NCBI RefSeq assembly: GCF_029051725.1
Contig: NZ_JAACFU010000005.1
Span: 537,113-601,112 of the forward strand
Direction: 5' to 3'
Origin: Bradyrhizobium sp. CSS354
GTDB lineage: Bacteria > Pseudomonadota > Alphaproteobacteria > Rhizobiales > Xanthobacteraceae
Length of the DNA: 64,000 nucleotides
Below, piece after piece: positions 63,803 through 64,000 of the stretch. Both the position numbers and the translations under genes were made by a program. The notes under the pieces were generated by a model, which was not told where the DNA came from, did no database searches, and saw only the letters and a program-made list of their open reading frames with translations. Numbering within the stretch: the first letter of the stretch is position 1; the number at the start of each line of letters is the position of its first letter.

Positions 63803-63904
63803 TGCTCGCGCGGAAGTGAGGCAGCGTGGCTGTCCCGAATGCCCAGCGGACGCTAGCTTGGTCCTGCTTTGAGCGTGGAGCGTGTCCACGCGGAGGATCG
63901 AGTG

Positions 63905-64000
63905 ATGTTACGCAGGATGATGATGGCGGCGCTGGCCGTCGCGGCAATCGGGCTGTCGGCCCCACAGGCGGCCCAGGCGCGGGGCGGTTTCGGCCACGGG
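63905..64000 (+). CDS. 5' end of a secreted protein, cut by window edge
   Basis: ATG 63905 (or GTG 63902) follows GGAGG. The visible 32 codons form a signal peptide (MAALAVAAIGLSAPQAAQA) and the start of a Gly/Phe/His-rich mature part (RGGFGHG). Nothing else can be said. Confidence 0.65.
   Translation, partial: MLRRMMMAALAVAAIGLSAPQAAQARGGFGHG

Overview
The window looks like the chromosome of a Bradyrhizobium-type alphaproteobacterium (Nitrobacteraceae, order Hyphomicrobiales). This is inferred from high GC content, dense small operons with ATGA overlaps, a CIRCE-controlled groESL operon, an Usg-family protein, a DUF2778 cell-wall protein, the pair cysE plus a DUF3126 protein, and several families of dispersed palindromic repeats between genes. 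There is no rRNA, prophage, insertion sequence, CRISPR array or replication origin. One tRNA is present, tRNA-Leu(UAA).

Layout. 1-4.6 kb: the end of an unknown gene, a FecR-domain protein paired with a CHASE2 adenylate/guanylate cyclase, and a DUF2778 protein. 4.6-13.4 kb: a catabolic locus in which an RpiR regulator and an SDR dehydrogenase run opposite to a complete HAAT-type (branched-chain amino acid/amide) ABC transporter, a degenerate extra ATPase and an aldehyde dehydrogenase. 13.4-18 kb: a secreted caspase-like protein, a GST, an isochorismatase-family hydrolase with divergent LysR regulator, and signal peptidase I. 18-20.5 kb: groES-groEL with heat-shock promoter, CIRCE and terminator. 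20.5-27 kb: Usg, a cupin protein, a TPR/O-GlcNAc-transferase-like protein, and a LysR/solute-binding protein/threonine-aldolase cassette flanked by short direct repeats. 27-29.7 kb: NupC and MFS transporters.

29.8-34.9 kb holds the most interesting system: a circularly permuted ATP-grasp protein, an alpha-E protein, a transglutaminase-like protease, the proteasome-like Anbu peptidase, and an SDR only 26 bp further on. This is the conserved Anbu-type operon, thought to make and break an unidentified peptide or amide modification.

35-41 kb: CinA-like protein, xanthine phosphoribosyltransferase, a C-x-x-C unknown, a short core MetE, an HCCA isomerase/quinone oxidoreductase pair and an enoyl-CoA hydratase. 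41.3-52.4 kb: a peptide/amide scavenging locus with an amidase, two M20 peptidases, an M81 (MlrC-like) peptidase, and an oligopeptide ABC importer with a fused double ATPase. 52.4-64 kb: mixed housekeeping and unknown genes, including cysE, a gamma carbonic anhydrase, a zf-CHCC protein, an alpha/beta hydrolase, a Bcr/CflA-type exporter, and two small genes (47 and 54 codons), one of which resembles ribosome modulation factor.

Between genes there are five families of long inverted repeats, two tandem arrays that place stop codons in all three frames right after a gene, and several operator-like dyads.
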